Source: Methylobacterium sp. CB376
GTDB lineage: Bacteria > Pseudomonadota > Alphaproteobacteria > Rhizobiales > Beijerinckiaceae
DNA length: 64,000 bases
Assembly (NCBI RefSeq): GCF_029714205.1
Contig: NZ_CP121648.1
Coordinates: 806,001-870,000 of the forward strand
Reading direction: 5' to 3'
Shown here: one piece after another, positions 9,063 through 18,436 of the stretch
How positions within the stretch are numbered: the first letter of the stretch is position 1
How the letters are laid out: each line of letters starts with the position of its first letter
Notes under the pieces: generated by a model
The model's database searches: none
The model's input: the letters and a program-made list of their open reading frames with translations, nothing else
What the model was told of the DNA's origin: nothing
Made by a program: the position numbers and the translations under genes

Positions 9063-11066
9063 TCATCCCCGGTCGGACTGCCCCGGACCGGGCTCCGGCA
9101 CCGCGAAGGGGGCCGGCCTCAGCCCGCGATCGGCCCGCGCCACCATCTGCCGGAACGCCGCCTCCAGCCGCCGCGCGAAGGCGGGCGCATCGAAGATCCG
9201 GCCCGCCCCGTGCCGCCGCGCGGCCAGCCGGCCGCGCAGGTCCGCCAGACGCTCCGGGTCCGCGAGGCGCAGGGCCTGCCGCTCGTAGGCGTCGAGGCTC
9301 GCGGCGACGAGGTCGGGCAGGCCGAGCGCGGTCAGCAGGCTTCCGGCCATGCGGCTCGCATAGGCGCGCCCCGCCAGGGTGAGGAGCGGCACGCCCATCC
9401 AGAGCGCGTCGCTCGCCGTCGTGCCGGCATTGTACGGGAAGGTGTCGAGGAACAGGTCGATGTGCCGCAGCCGGTCGAGATAGGTCTCGTAGGGGGCCCG
9501 GCCCGCGAGGACGAGCCGGTCCGGATCCACCCCGTGCCGGCCCGCCTCGCGCCGCAGATTGTCCCGCGTCGGGGCGTGGTCGGCGACCAGCCACAGCACG
9601 CTGCCCGGCACGGCCCGCAGCAGCCGCATCCAGGCCGCGAACAGGTCCGGCGTGAGCTTGTAGGAGGCGCTGAACGCGCCGAATACCAAGCCCTCCGCCG
9701 GCAGCCCGTGGGCGGCGCGGCGGGGCGGCGAGGCGGGCGGGGCCGGGCGGGCGCCGTTCGCCTGGAACGCCCCCGGCAGCCGCACGATCGCCTCCGAGAA
9801 GGCGCCCTGGAGCGCCTCCGGCGCCACGAACGCGTCGCCGATCGCGTAGTCGATCCAGTCCGCCCCGGTGCTGCCCGGATAGCCGAGGTAGTTCACCTGG
9901 ATCCGGGCCGGGCGGGGAGCCAGGATCCCGGGCCGGCTGTGGGTGGTGAAGCCCGCGAGATCGACCGCGACGTCGATCCCGCGCGCCCGCAGCAGGGCCG
10001 CGACCTCGGCATCGGCCGAGCCCCGCACGTCCAGGAAATGCTCCGCCCCGTCGCGGATGCGGGCGCGCAGGGCCGAGCCGTCGTCGGGCCCGAAGGAGAC
10101 GGCGTGCACCTCGAACCGCGCCCGGTCGTGGCAGGCGAGGACGTCGGCCATCAGCACCGCGACCGGGTGCTGGCGGAAATCCGGGGACAGGTAGGCGACC
10201 CTGACCCGCTCCCCGCGCGGGCCGGGCGGGGCCCGCAGCCGCTCGGCGGCGAAGCGCCCGGCATGGGCGCGGGCGCGCCGGAGCTGCGCCTCGGGATCGT
10301 CCGTGAGCGCCAGGACCGTGAAGGGCGGGGGCGGCTCGTCCGCCCGCCACGGCCCCGCCCTGGCGGACAGGGCCTCCCGGTCCGCCGCGAAGCCGCGCCA
10401 GTCGCAGAGGGCCTGGCGCAGGTGCGCGCGCAGGGCGACGGCGTAGCCGTGCGCCGGATCGAGGGCCGTGGCCGCCTCGATGCTGGCCAGGGCCTCGGGC
10501 AGGCGGCCGAGCGCCAGGAGGGTGCTGGCGAGGTGCACGTGTGCCTGCGCGAAGGCCGGGTCGAGCTCCGTCGCGCGGCGGAAGCAGGCGGCCGCCTCCT
10601 CGCCCTCGCCGAGGTCGAGGAGCGCGAGGCCGAGATTGCTCGCCACGCCCGCGTCGGGCCGCAGCGCGAGGGCCCGCGCGAAGCACCCCCGCGCCTCGGC
10701 GAAGCGGTGCAGGCCGCGATAGGCCGCCCCGAGATTGCTCTGCGCGGCGGCATCGTCCGGGACGAGGCTCACCGCCCGGTCGAGCGCGCGCGCCGCCTCG
10801 GCGAAGCGCCCGAGATGGTTGAGGGCGACGCCGAGATTGTTGTGGACCTCGGCGTCGAGGGGCAGCAGCGCCGCCGCCCTCTCCAGGAAGGGCAGGCCGG
10901 CCCCGGTGCGGCCGCGGGCGTGCAGGAGGGTGCCGAGGAGGTGCAGGGCGACCGGGTGATTCGGCTCGCGCGTCAGGAAGGCGCGGTAGAGCGTCTCGGC
11001 CTGCGCGAGGTTCCCGCTCTGATGCGCCGCGACGGCCTGCTGGGCGAGGGAGATCGTCTGAGCCAT
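9063..11066 (-). CDS. TPR protein with O-linked GlcNAc-transferase-type glycosyltransferase domain (GT41)
   Basis: Residues 1 to about 290 hold a run of tetratricopeptide repeats (NPHHPVALHLLG-like units such as AEVHNNLGVALNHLGRFAEA and AAAQSNLGAAYRGLHRFAEA). Residues about 300-650 match the SPINDLY/OGT catalytic region: RVAYLSPDFRQHPVAVL, VDLAGFTTHSRPGI, VNYLGYPGSTG, FLDTFPYNAGTTASDAL and the acceptor region GRAYASRMAGSLL. Bacterial members transfer sugars to proteins, flagellin in some cases; the substrate here cannot be told. The length of 667 is usual. It is separated from the downstream OmpA-like gene by about 100 bp. Confidence 0.9.
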   Translation of the reverse strand: MAQTISLAQQAVAAHQSGNLAQAETLYRAFLTREPNHPVALHLLGTLLHARGRTGAGLPFLERAAALLPLDAEVHNNLGVALNHLGRFAEAARALDRAVSLVPDDAAAQSNLGAAYRGLHRFAEARGCFARALALRPDAGVASNLGLALLDLGEGEEAAACFRRATELDPAFAQAHVHLASTLLALGRLPEALASIEAATALDPAHGYAVALRAHLRQALCDWRGFAADREALSARAGPWRADEPPPPFTVLALTDDPEAQLRRARAHAGRFAAERLRAPPGPRGERVRVAYLSPDFRQHPVAVLMADVLACHDRARFEVHAVSFGPDDGSALRARIRDGAEHFLDVRGSADAEVAALLRARGIDVAVDLAGFTTHSRPGILAPRPARIQVNYLGYPGSTGADWIDYAIGDAFVAPEALQGAFSEAIVRLPGAFQANGARPAPPASPPRRAAHGLPAEGLVFGAFSASYKLTPDLFAAWMRLLRAVPGSVLWLVADHAPTRDNLRREAGRHGVDPDRLVLAGRAPYETYLDRLRHIDLFLDTFPYNAGTTASDALWMGVPLLTLAGRAYASRMAGSLLTALGLPDLVAASLDAYERQALRLADPERLADLRGRLAARRHGAGRIFDAPAFARRLEAAFRQMVARADRGLRPAPFAVPEPGPGQSDRG

Positions 11067-11109
11067 GGGGCAGACATAGCCCGACGCGGCGGCGCGCGGG
11101 AGGCGGGCC

Positions 11110-11246
11110 TGATCCGGGATCCGGTTGATCGAAGCGGATCCCGGATCGCGAGCCTGCGCGGCGCCTGAGCGCGGCGACTGAGCGAAGCCGACATCCGCAT
11201 GGCCGACATCGGAGATGGCGAAGCCATCAACCGGATGTCGGATGAG
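11110..11246 (+). repeat. Full copy A of the dispersed modular palindromic element
   Basis: Module 1 is a near-perfect palindrome (TGATCCGGGATCC ... GGATCCCGGATC). A GC-rich linker with CTGAG repeats follows. Module 2 starts CCGACATCCGCATGGCCGAC and ends CCGGATGTCGG, with an inner GATGGCGAAGCCATC hairpin. The copy lies between the divergent-looking ends of the glycosyltransferase promoter region and the porin terminator. Confidence 0.85.
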
Positions 11247-11276
11247 AGGCTCCCGCAGCGCGGCCTCAAACGCGAA

Positions 11277-11304
11277 GGGGGCCCCGGTCGCGCCGGAGCC
11301 CCCC
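11277..11304 (-). terminator. Hairpin downstream of the porin gene
   Basis: An 11-bp stem (11277-11287 with 11293-11303) has one imperfect pair, which becomes a G-U wobble when read on the minus strand. It lies 23 bp after the porin stop codon. The trailing U-run is short, so strength is uncertain. Confidence 0.6.
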
Positions 11305-11326
11305 GTCTCGGGATCGGTCGATCCGA

Positions 11327-12895
11327 TCAGAAGTCGCGCTGGACGCGCATGCGGACCTGGAACGTGTCCTGGCTGTTGATGGTCGGCGCGGTGGCAAGCT
11401 GAGCCGCCGTTGCCGTGTTCGCCTGGACGGCCGCAGCGATGACAGCGCCCTTGTTCGGGTCGATGATGCGACCGTTGTTCAGAGCCTGCCGGACGTACAG
11501 CCCCTCGACGCCGATATCGAGATCCTTCACCGGCGACCAGATCAGGCTTGCGCCCGCGACGATCTGGTTGGAGTCGCGCAGAACCGGGCTGAGCGCAAGG
11601 CGCGCGAGGCCAAGCGCCGTTCCCGGGTTCGGCAGGCCGCCGACGTTCAGCAGCGCACTGTTGATGCGAGCTGCCCGATTGTAGCTAATCTCGCCGTAGC
11701 TACCGATGAAGGCCGACCGCCACTCCGGAGCCCAGTAGTGGAGGTACGAACCGACGACCGTCCAGCTGTCAGAGAGCGAGAGCCTGCCGGTCACAGGGTC
11801 GACGATGGCGTCAGCATAATACTGATTGAAGATGCCAGCAGTCGCACTGCCCGTGAGGGTGTAGGTCCCGTTGTAAGCAGGCAGGCCAGTGTAGACCGTG
11901 GTGCCTTCACCGTAGGAGCCCTGCAGGTAGAGCGAGTCGCCCGCGGCGATAAAGGGCAGGTTGACCTTGAGGCCACCCTGAACCGCCCACCCGTACTCGG
12001 TTTGGGGACGGTTGATCGCAACAGCGGCACCGTTGAGCGGTCCAGTTGTGACGTAGTTGCCCGTATTGAGCTCGTGAACGGCCGCAGAGATCTGCGCCGA
12101 ACCCCATGCGGCGTCGTAGCGGAGAACGCCCACGAAGTCAGGAAGGCGCGACCGCTGGATAGCGTCGAGATTGGCAAATCCCAGGCCTTGCCCCGGAGTT
12201 AGCACCGGAGCCAAGTTCACGGTCGGAGTTACGCCAACGGTGATGTTCCCGAAAATGGGATTCTTGCGGAAGTTCGAATCTTCCATCGAGATCGTGGCCG
12301 AGAAGCCCTCGCCGAACGTCGCCGTGTAGGCGAGCAGGTTCGTCGAGGCGACGTCCGAGCCGAGCGAGACGGCGTTGATTTCGAAGTCGTGGGCGTAGAA
12401 GTCGTAGAACGAGGCCGCGCGACCGGCGGTGAGGCCGGCGAACTGGATGAAGGCCTTGTCGACGTTCACGAACTGCTGGACGCGGGCGTTGGTGTCGACG
12501 CCGGTGGCGGCGAAGGCGTTCGCGATGCGCTCCTGGGTGCCGGACTTCAAGAAGCCGCCGGTGCGGCTGGCGAGCTCGAAGCGGACGAAGGCGCGCAGGG
12601 TGCCGTAGCCGGTCTGCGTGCGGGCATCGAGGTTCAGGCGGCCGAGGCCGCGATAGCCGACCGTGTCGCCGCGGATCAGGGGCTGGACGTAGGTCGCCTC
12701 GAAGCGGGCGCGGCCGCCGACGCGCAGGCAGGTATCGGTGCCCGGGATGTAGAAGAAGCCCGCGCCGTAGGCCGAGCAGATCCGCACGTACTCAACCGGA
12801 GCCGCCTTCTTGACCGGCAGATCGGCCGCCTGTGCCCCAGCCACGACCGTCAGACCAGCCGCGGACCCGAGCAGTAAGCTCTTAACGAGCCTCAT
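11327..12895 (-). CDS. Outer-membrane porin, Porin_2 family
   Basis: The 522-residue precursor starts at 12895 after a strong TTTGGAGGTCTC site and has a signal peptide (RLVKSLLLGSAAGL, cleavage after AQAADLP). The Rhizobiales porin hallmark follows: DLPVKKAAPVEYVRIC, then YGAGFFYIPGTDTCLRVGG. The protein ends with phenylalanine (QVRMRVQRDF), as expected for Bam-dependent insertion of a beta-barrel. It should allow passive diffusion of small hydrophilic solutes. The last two thirds (about 11,400-12,330) use visibly more A/T and different codons than the first third, which hints at mosaic recombination in surface loops. It has its own terminator and a long upstream region, consistent with high expression. 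Confidence 0.93.
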   Translation of the reverse strand: MRLVKSLLLGSAAGLTVVAGAQAADLPVKKAAPVEYVRICSAYGAGFFYIPGTDTCLRVGGRARFEATYVQPLIRGDTVGYRGLGRLNLDARTQTGYGTLRAFVRFELASRTGGFLKSGTQERIANAFAATGVDTNARVQQFVNVDKAFIQFAGLTAGRAASFYDFYAHDFEINAVSLGSDVASTNLLAYTATFGEGFSATISMEDSNFRKNPIFGNITVGVTPTVNLAPVLTPGQGLGFANLDAIQRSRLPDFVGVLRYDAAWGSAQISAAVHELNTGNYVTTGPLNGAAVAINRPQTEYGWAVQGGLKVNLPFIAAGDSLYLQGSYGEGTTVYTGLPAYNGTYTLTGSATAGIFNQYYADAIVDPVTGRLSLSDSWTVVGSYLHYWAPEWRSAFIGSYGEISYNRAARINSALLNVGGLPNPGTALGLARLALSPVLRDSNQIVAGASLIWSPVKDLDIGVEGLYVRQALNNGRIIDPNKGAVIAAAVQANTATAAQLATAPTINSQDTFQVRMRVQRDF

Positions 12896-13611
12896 CGAGA
12901 CCTCCAAAGTTTCGAGACCCTTGGGGTGAACGACTGTGCCACCCGGACCCGGAGGGATCCGATCCACGCCACTCTTATCCCCGCCGACTCAGCCCTCCCG
13001 CACGGGGCAGCGGCCGAACCGCTCCGGGCTTGTGCCCGGCGCCCAATCACCATGCGGGACGCTCCCCGCACGATCAACATTGTTCCGCTTGGGCGGCCGG
13101 ACTCTGGCCGGCTTTCCGCCGCATTGTTGCACGCAGGCAACGAAATATTGGTAGAGCACCGACGAGGGAGGCGGGCCTGCTGATACAGCGCGCTGCCCGG
13201 CGGGATCGATCGCGCGCGACGGATCTGCTTCCGGCTGGGCCTCGGGCGGGACCGGAGCATCGCGCCACGACTCTCGGACGGCTGCCGGCGCCGGGCGAAA
13301 GCAGGATCGTCCGGGGCGACGCGGGGGCGCGCGGCGGCGGACGCCGCGGGGGCGGGCCGTCGCCTCGCGTGCTCGGGCCCTTGCCACGGTTCCCCGCTCG
13401 ATCGGTTCAGCCTCGCCATCCGGCAAGGCCGGCGTCCGGCCCGACGCGTCAGCGAAGGGAGATCCGGGACCCGGGAGGCATGGTGCCGCGCGGCGGCTCA
13501 ACGCTCCGGCAACGGCGTTCGCTCAGGCGCCGCGCAGGCGCGTGATCCGGGATCGGCTTCAATCGAGCGGATCCCGGATCAGACGTCGGAAACCGGTCGA
13601 TTTTCAACCTC
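12896..13611. other. Long intergenic region upstream of the porin
   Basis: About 700 bp contain no open frame with convincing composition or a ribosome site. The part next to the porin should hold its promoter; I could not pick a clear -35/-10 pair. The distal part contains the partial repeat copy at 13518-13581. Confidence 0.5.
13518..13581 (-). repeat. Partial copy B of the dispersed palindromic element (linker plus module 1)
   Basis: In inverted orientation it carries the CGCTCAGGCGCCGCGCAGG linker and the TGATCCGGGATC ... GCGGATCCCGGATCA palindrome, but module 2 is missing. It lies 31 bp past the 3' end of the uup gene. Confidence 0.8.
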
Positions 13612-15429
13612 TCAGCCCTCCAGCTCCTCGCGCAGCATCTCGAGGGCGAGCCAGCGCTCCTCGGCCGCGGCGAGGTCCGACTCGGCCGTGGCGAGCCCGC
13701 GGGAGATCGTCTCGAATCGGGCAGGGTCCCGGGCGTAGAGGGTCGGGTCGGCGAGGGCCGCGCGCAGCTTGACCGCGGCCGCCTCCAGGGCCGCGATGCG
13801 CTTGGGCAGGGTCTTGAGCTCGTGCTGCTCGTTGAAGCCGAGGCGGCGGCGGGCCGGCTCGGATTTCCGGGCCGCGGCCGGCGCCGGGTCCTTCGGGGCC
13901 GGGGCCGGCCGCGGCTCGGCCGGGCGGGCCTCGACCCCCCTCCCCCGCTGGGCCACCATGTCCGAGTAGCCGCCCGCGTAGAGGCTCCAGCGCCCCTCTG
14001 CCTCCGCGACCAGCACCTCCCCGACGACCCGGTCGAGGAAGTCGCGGTCGTGGCTCACCAGGATCAGGGTGCCGGAGAAGTCGGTGAGCATCTCCTGCAG
14101 CAGGTCCAGGGTCTCGAGGTCGAGGTCGTTGGTCGGCTCGTCGAGGACCAGCAGGTTGGCCGGCGTGGCCAGCGCCCGGGCGAGGAGCAGCCGGTTGCGC
14201 TCGCCGCCCGAGAGGACGCCGACGGGGGTGCGGGCCTGCTCGGGCGCGAACAGGAAGTCCTTCATGTAGCCGATGACGTGGCGGGTCTGCCCGCCCACCG
14301 CGACGGAGTCGCTGCCCCCGCCGGTGAGCACCTCGGCGACGCTCCGCTCCGGATCGAGGGCGGCGCGGCGCTGGTCGAGGAGGTTGAGGGTGACGTTCGC
14401 CCCGACCCGCACGTTCCCCTCGTCGGGGGCGAGGCGGCCGGTGAGGAGGTTGACCAGGGTCGTCTTGCCGGCGCCGTTGGGGCCGACGATCCCGAGCCGG
14501 TCACCCCGGTGGATCCGCAGCGAGAGGTCGCGCACGACGGCGCGCCCGTCGTAGCTCTTGCCGGCCCTCACGGCCTCGACCACCAGGGTGCCGGAGGCCT
14601 CGGCCTCGGCGGAGGCCATGCTGACCGTGCCCACCGGCCCGCGATGCTCCCTACGCTGCCGGCGCAGGTCGTGGAGGCCGGCGAGGCGCTTGACGTTGCG
14701 CTTGCGCCGGGCGGTGACGCCGTAGCGCAGCCAATCCTCCTCGGCGGCGATCTTGCGGTCGAGCTTGTGGCGGTCGCGCTCCTCCTCCTCGAAGAAGGCG
14801 TCGCGCCACGCCTCGAAGGCCGAGAAGCCCTGCTCGATCCGGCGCGTCACGCCCCGGTCGAGCCAGACCGTCGCCCGCGACAGGTTCTCGAGGAAGCGGC
14901 GGTCGTGGCTGATCAGGACCAGCGCCGAGCGCACCGCCCTCAGCTCCGCCTCAAGCCACTCGATCGCCGGCAGGTCGAGGTGGTTCGTCGGCTCGTCGAG
15001 GAGCAGGATGTCGGGCTCGGGCGCCATCGCCTGGGCGAGGGCCGCCCGGCGCGCCTCGCCGCCGGAGAGCCGGGCCGGATCCTCCTCGCCGGTGAGGCCG
15101 AGGCTCTCCAGGAGGTAGCGGGCGCGGTAGGGTTCGTCGCCGGGGCCGAGCCCCGCCTCCACGAAGGCGAGCGTCGAGGGGAAGCCCGAGAAGTCGGGCT
15201 CCTGGGCGAGGTAGCGCACCGTGGTGCCGGGCTGCAGGAAGCGCACGCCGCGATCCGGCTCCAGCAGGCCCGCGGCGATGCGCAGCAGCGTGGACTTGCC
15301 CGAGCCGTTGCGGCCGACGAGGCAGGCCCGCTCGCCCGGCGCGATGGCGAGGTCCGCCTGCACGATGAGCGGGGTGCCTCCGAAGGTGAGGGCGACGTCC
15401 TGGAGGGTGAGGAGCGGGGGAGCGGCCAT
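13612..15429 (-). CDS. uup: ABC-F family ATPase, Uup-like
   Basis: The 605-residue soluble protein has two ABC cassettes and no membrane domain. Cassette 1 has Walker A GRNGSGKST (residues 39-47), signature LSGGEARR and Walker B LLLDEPTNHLDL. Cassette 2 has GPNGAGKTT, LSGGERNR and LVLDEPTNDLDL. A Lys/Arg-rich linker and a C-terminal coiled-coil domain (ELKTLPKRIAALEAAAVKL) place it with Uup, a DNA- or ribosome-associated ABC-F protein, rather than EttA. The start at 15429 fits family alignments; a longer in-frame leader is unrelated sequence. It is transcribed away from a convergent plus-strand gap and is followed by repeat copy B. Confidence 0.9.
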   Translation of the reverse strand: MAAPPLLTLQDVALTFGGTPLIVQADLAIAPGERACLVGRNGSGKSTLLRIAAGLLEPDRGVRFLQPGTTVRYLAQEPDFSGFPSTLAFVEAGLGPGDEPYRARYLLESLGLTGEEDPARLSGGEARRAALAQAMAPEPDILLLDEPTNHLDLPAIEWLEAELRAVRSALVLISHDRRFLENLSRATVWLDRGVTRRIEQGFSAFEAWRDAFFEEEERDRHKLDRKIAAEEDWLRYGVTARRKRNVKRLAGLHDLRRQRREHRGPVGTVSMASAEAEASGTLVVEAVRAGKSYDGRAVVRDLSLRIHRGDRLGIVGPNGAGKTTLVNLLTGRLAPDEGNVRVGANVTLNLLDQRRAALDPERSVAEVLTGGGSDSVAVGGQTRHVIGYMKDFLFAPEQARTPVGVLSGGERNRLLLARALATPANLLVLDEPTNDLDLETLDLLQEMLTDFSGTLILVSHDRDFLDRVVGEVLVAEAEGRWSLYAGGYSDMVAQRGRGVEARPAEPRPAPAPKDPAPAAARKSEPARRRLGFNEQHELKTLPKRIAALEAAAVKLRAALADPTLYARDPARFETISRGLATAESDLAAAEERWLALEMLREELEG

Positions 15430-15511
15430 GGGCGGGGTTATGGCAGCGCGCGGCCCCGCGCAAAAGCCGTCAGACGGTGCCCTCGCGCCGCCGCGCGCCC
15501 CCGGCCCGGGT

Positions 15512-16501
15512 TCAGAGGGCGCCCACGCCCTGCATCTGGATCGGGGCCGGGACGTAGCGGAACCCATCCCCCTGCCGGGCGACGTGGCCGATGCCGGGCC
15601 ACGCGAAGTGGTAGGCGAGCAGGGGCACCCGGTTGGCCGCCAGCATCGTCAGCATCCGCACCCGGCTCTCCGCCGACTGGACCGGATCGGTGTCGTACGC
15701 GAATTGGGTGCGCGGCCGCTCCAGCAGCAGCACCGGGTGGTGGGCCAGATCGCCGATGTAGCACAGCGACTTGCCGCCGGACTCGATCATGAAGATCGTG
15801 TGGCTGACCGTGTGCCCGGGCGCCGCCAGGGCGGTGACTCCCGGCAGGATCTGCTCGTGGTCCCTGTAGAAGTGCAGCCGATCGCGCAGCGGCAGCAGGT
15901 TCTTGCGCGCCTGCGCGAGGAAGTTGCCTCGGGCCGGATAGGCCGCCGGCACCTTGGAGTCGTCGGTCCAGTACTCGAAGTCGGCTTGGCCGATATAGTA
16001 TTGCGCGTTGGGGAAATTGGGAGTGCCGTCGTCGGCGACCAGCCCGCCGCAATGGTCGATATGGGCGTGGCTCATCACGACCGCGTCGATCTGGGCCGGG
16101 TCGATCCCGGCTTGGCGCAGCGTGGTCAGGAGCTTGCCGGTGGTGGTGCCGAACAGCGTGTCGGTGCCCATCCCGGTGTCGAACAGCACGGCGCGGTCGC
16201 CGAAATTCACCACCAGGACGTTCTGCTCCAGCGTCGCCGCGGAGGCGGGCAGGAAGGATTCCCGCAGCTCGCGCGCGATCTCGTCCTTGTCGATGTTGAC
16301 GAAGGCGGCCCTGGGGTCGCCGAGCGGGAGCAGCCCGTCCGACACGACCGTGCACTCGGCCTCGCCGAGCATGAAGCGGTAGTAGTACGGCGCCTGCGGC
16401 TGGCCGAGCGGCATCCTGGCCCGCCCGTCGCGCGGCAGCAGCAGGGCCCCGGCCGCCCCGGCCAGGACGGCGCGGCGGGTGGTCATCGTGGAACGAAGCA
16501 T
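15512..16501 (-). CDS. Exported MBL-fold metallo-hydrolase
   Basis: The 329-residue protein starts at 16501 after GGGAGGAGA. An N-terminal twin-arginine-like signal (TTRRAVLAGAAGALLL) implies export of a folded, metal-loaded enzyme. The zinc motif HAHIDHCGG at residues about 145-153 is intact, with further ligands in APGHTVSHT and YHFAWPGIGH. The fold matches quorum-quenching lactonases, methyl-parathion hydrolase and related esterases; the substrate is not determinable from sequence. It lies 82 bp upstream of uup on the same strand and 100 bp after the DUF2891 gene. Confidence 0.85.
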   Translation of the reverse strand: MLRSTMTTRRAVLAGAAGALLLPRDGRARMPLGQPQAPYYYRFMLGEAECTVVSDGLLPLGDPRAAFVNIDKDEIARELRESFLPASAATLEQNVLVVNFGDRAVLFDTGMGTDTLFGTTTGKLLTTLRQAGIDPAQIDAVVMSHAHIDHCGGLVADDGTPNFPNAQYYIGQADFEYWTDDSKVPAAYPARGNFLAQARKNLLPLRDRLHFYRDHEQILPGVTALAAPGHTVSHTIFMIESGGKSLCYIGDLAHHPVLLLERPRTQFAYDTDPVQSAESRVRMLTMLAANRVPLLAYHFAWPGIGHVARQGDGFRYVPAPIQMQGVGAL

Positions 16502-16602
16502 GGCGCGGCTCTCCTCCCAGGCACGGCGCAGCGTTCTGCGTCCGGGAGCAGGTTCATCCGATTCGGGACACCGGCGCCAGCGTCCCGCCGCGCCGCGGCC
16601 CC

Positions 16603-17607
16603 TCACGCCTCCAGCGCCAGCACGGCGAAGCTCGCGAGCCAATGCGCGCCCATGTAGTGGTCGGCGAGGTGCGGCAGGCTCGCGGCCAGGTGCGCCTCGG
16701 CGGCCGCCCGCATCGGCGGCACGCGGGGATCGTCTTGCGGCAGGGCCCGCGCCAGGGCACGCAGGCACCACGCCCGGCTCAGGTTGAGCCCGTCGAGATG
16801 CGCGATCTTGCCGTCGCCGCGGTCGGCCACCGTGGCGGGCCGGAACAGGGTCTCCGGCTGCCCGGCGGCGAGGTCCGGCAGGAAGCGGGCGAACCACGGC
16901 AGGAAGCGCTCCGGCGGCAGCAGGCGCCGCATGCACTCGGCCTCGATCAGGGCGGAGGAGAGGAAGTCGTCCCCGCTCGGTTCGCCCCAGGCGGGGCACG
17001 CCGCGTCGGCGCCGTACCACGCCCAGGCCATCGCCAGGAGCCGGCCGGTCAGGGCGGAATCGCCCGCGCCCTCGGCGTAATCCGCCGCGAGGCGCAGGGC
17101 GAAGGCGGTGTTGAAGTGGGTCCCGACCCGGACCGGATAGGGCGAGACCGGCAGGATCTCGCGGATGCGCGCCGCGATGAGCGCGGTCAGCGGCGCGAGG
17201 GCCTCGGCCCAGCGCGGCTCCGGCAGGCGCGCGAGGGCCTCGGCGAGCTTCAGGAGCCACGCCCAGCCGTAGGGGCGCTCGAAGCGCGCGGCGGCGGGCG
17301 CCGAGAGGGTGGCGCATTCCCCGGCGACCTTCGCGGGCACCAGGGAGTGGTCGAACAGGGTGCGCACGGACTCGGCCCAGGGCGCGGCCGGTTCGCGCGC
17401 CAGCAGGCGGGCGAGCAGCCAGTAGCCGTGGACGCAGGAATGCCAGTCGAAGCTGCCGTGGAAGATCGGGTGCAGGGCGGCGGGCGGGCGCGCATCCTGC
17501 GGCCCGGTCAGCACGAGGCCCGGAAGGTAGGGGTATTCGCGGGTGACGTGGCCGAGCGTGAGCGCCGCGAAGCGGGACGCGCGGTCCGGGGTCAGGCCTG
17601 TCTGCAT
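16603..17607 (-). CDS. DUF2891 family protein
   Basis: The 334-residue protein matches the DUF2891 pattern: HPIFHGSFDWHSCVHGYWLL near residues 48-67, FERPYGWAWLLKLA, THFNTAFAL and SRAWCLRALA. The protein is predicted all-helical, an (alpha/alpha) toroid-like arrangement reminiscent of glycoside-processing enzymes, but no activity is established. The start at 17607 gives the usual N terminus. There is no signal peptide, so it should be cytoplasmic. It is followed at 100 bp by the MBL hydrolase. Confidence 0.85.
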   Translation of the reverse strand: MQTGLTPDRASRFAALTLGHVTREYPYLPGLVLTGPQDARPPAALHPIFHGSFDWHSCVHGYWLLARLLAREPAAPWAESVRTLFDHSLVPAKVAGECATLSAPAAARFERPYGWAWLLKLAEALARLPEPRWAEALAPLTALIAARIREILPVSPYPVRVGTHFNTAFALRLAADYAEGAGDSALTGRLLAMAWAWYGADAACPAWGEPSGDDFLSSALIEAECMRRLLPPERFLPWFARFLPDLAAGQPETLFRPATVADRGDGKIAHLDGLNLSRAWCLRALARALPQDDPRVPPMRAAAEAHLAASLPHLADHYMGAHWLASFAVLALEA

Positions 17608-17741
17608 CGTCGCGCGCCTCCGGCGCAGGGCCGGCGCGAATCGGGCGCGCGGCCGTCCGGCACTGCGCGGCAGTGTCCCTCGCCGGTCAAGCGGAGGCGC
17701 GGCGCGCGGCGGGGACCGGCCCGCACGCGCCGCGCCCGCGC

Positions 17742-17939
17742 TCACATCGTCGGGTTGGCGGGCCCCGTCGGGGAGGGGTCCGGGGCGACCGCCGGCGAGG
17801 TGCCGGGATCGTTGACCGGGATCTCCACCGGCCGGTCGCCCGGCGCCTCGGTCGGCACGGTGGTGGGCGTGTCGGGGCCGGGCCCCGGCGAGGGCGGCAC
17901 GGGATCGTAGGGTTGGTCCGGGGATCCGGGATTGGCCAT
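17742..17939 (-). CDS. Small Pro-rich protein, unknown
   Basis: Sixty-five residues, about one third proline with many Asp/Thr/Gly, begin at 17939 after a GGAGCC site. No membrane segment or signal peptide is present. Such acidic Pro-rich short proteins are frequent in Methylobacterium genomes and have no known role. Composition is biased, so the reading frame is only moderately secure. Confidence 0.5.
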   Translation of the reverse strand: MANPGSPDQPYDPVPPSPGPGPDTPTTVPTEAPGDRPVEIPVNDPGTSPAVAPDPSPTGPANPTM

Positions 17940-17995
17940 GGCGGGCTCCTTCGTCGAGTCCCGGAGCCAACCGGGTCCTGCCGCAGGAGTTCCGG

Positions 17996-18313
17996 CTACT
18001 TCTTGGTGAGGAGCTTGGTGCCGTTCTGGTCGATCACCTTCTGCACCGCGCCGGCGAAGACCGACAGGATCAGCGGCAGGTTCACCTCGACCCGCACGGT
18101 GTCCGCCGCCACGTCGATGTGCCCGTCCACCTTCTGGTTCAGGGCGCCGACCGCGAAGGAGAGGCGCTCCCCCTCCCAGCTCGCCTCGGCCATGCTGAGG
18201 CCCGCCTTCTGGAGCATCGCCTTCGCCTCGCCGATGCCGCTGTCCAGGCGCCGGTGCGCCTCCGCCAGGCCGAGCTGATGCGGTATCACCACAACCAGAG
18301 GTTTTGCCATCAC
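17996..18313 (-). CDS. Polyhydroxyalkanoic acid system family protein
   Basis: The 105-residue protein has the pattern of the PHA_gran_rgn family: an N-terminal HQLGLAEAHRRLDSGI segment, a beta-rich middle (WEGERLSFAVGALNQKVDG) and an amphipathic C-terminal part (LPLILSVFAGAVQKVIDQNG) ending KLLTKK. Homologues are found next to polyhydroxyalkanoate genes and are thought to associate with storage granules. The true start may be the second Met at 18310. No PHA synthase is adjacent, but a 3-hydroxybutyrate oligomer hydrolase is at 51.7 kb. Confidence 0.8.
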   Translation of the reverse strand: MMAKPLVVVIPHQLGLAEAHRRLDSGIGEAKAMLQKAGLSMAEASWEGERLSFAVGALNQKVDGHIDVAADTVRVEVNLPLILSVFAGAVQKVIDQNGTKLLTKK

Positions 18314-18436
18314 GTCAACTCCCTGTGCCCACCGCGCGCGGACGGTCCCCCGGGATGTTCACCCCGGAGAGGCCCTCCATAGCCAGCGTCACGGTCCCGA
18401 GGAAGCCGCCCGTGCGGGCGCCGCGCGGCGCGCGGC

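Noticed and set aside
7054..10686. Very long minus-strand frame of 1,210 codons
   Set aside because: It is the high-GC shadow of the BON/OmpA and glycosyltransferase genes; its protein is Arg/Ala/Pro/Gly noise without domains.
7380..11168. Plus-strand frame of 1,262 codons opposite the same genes
   Set aside because: It is antisense to two well-supported genes, rich in Gly/Arg/Glu noise, with no ribosome site or motif.
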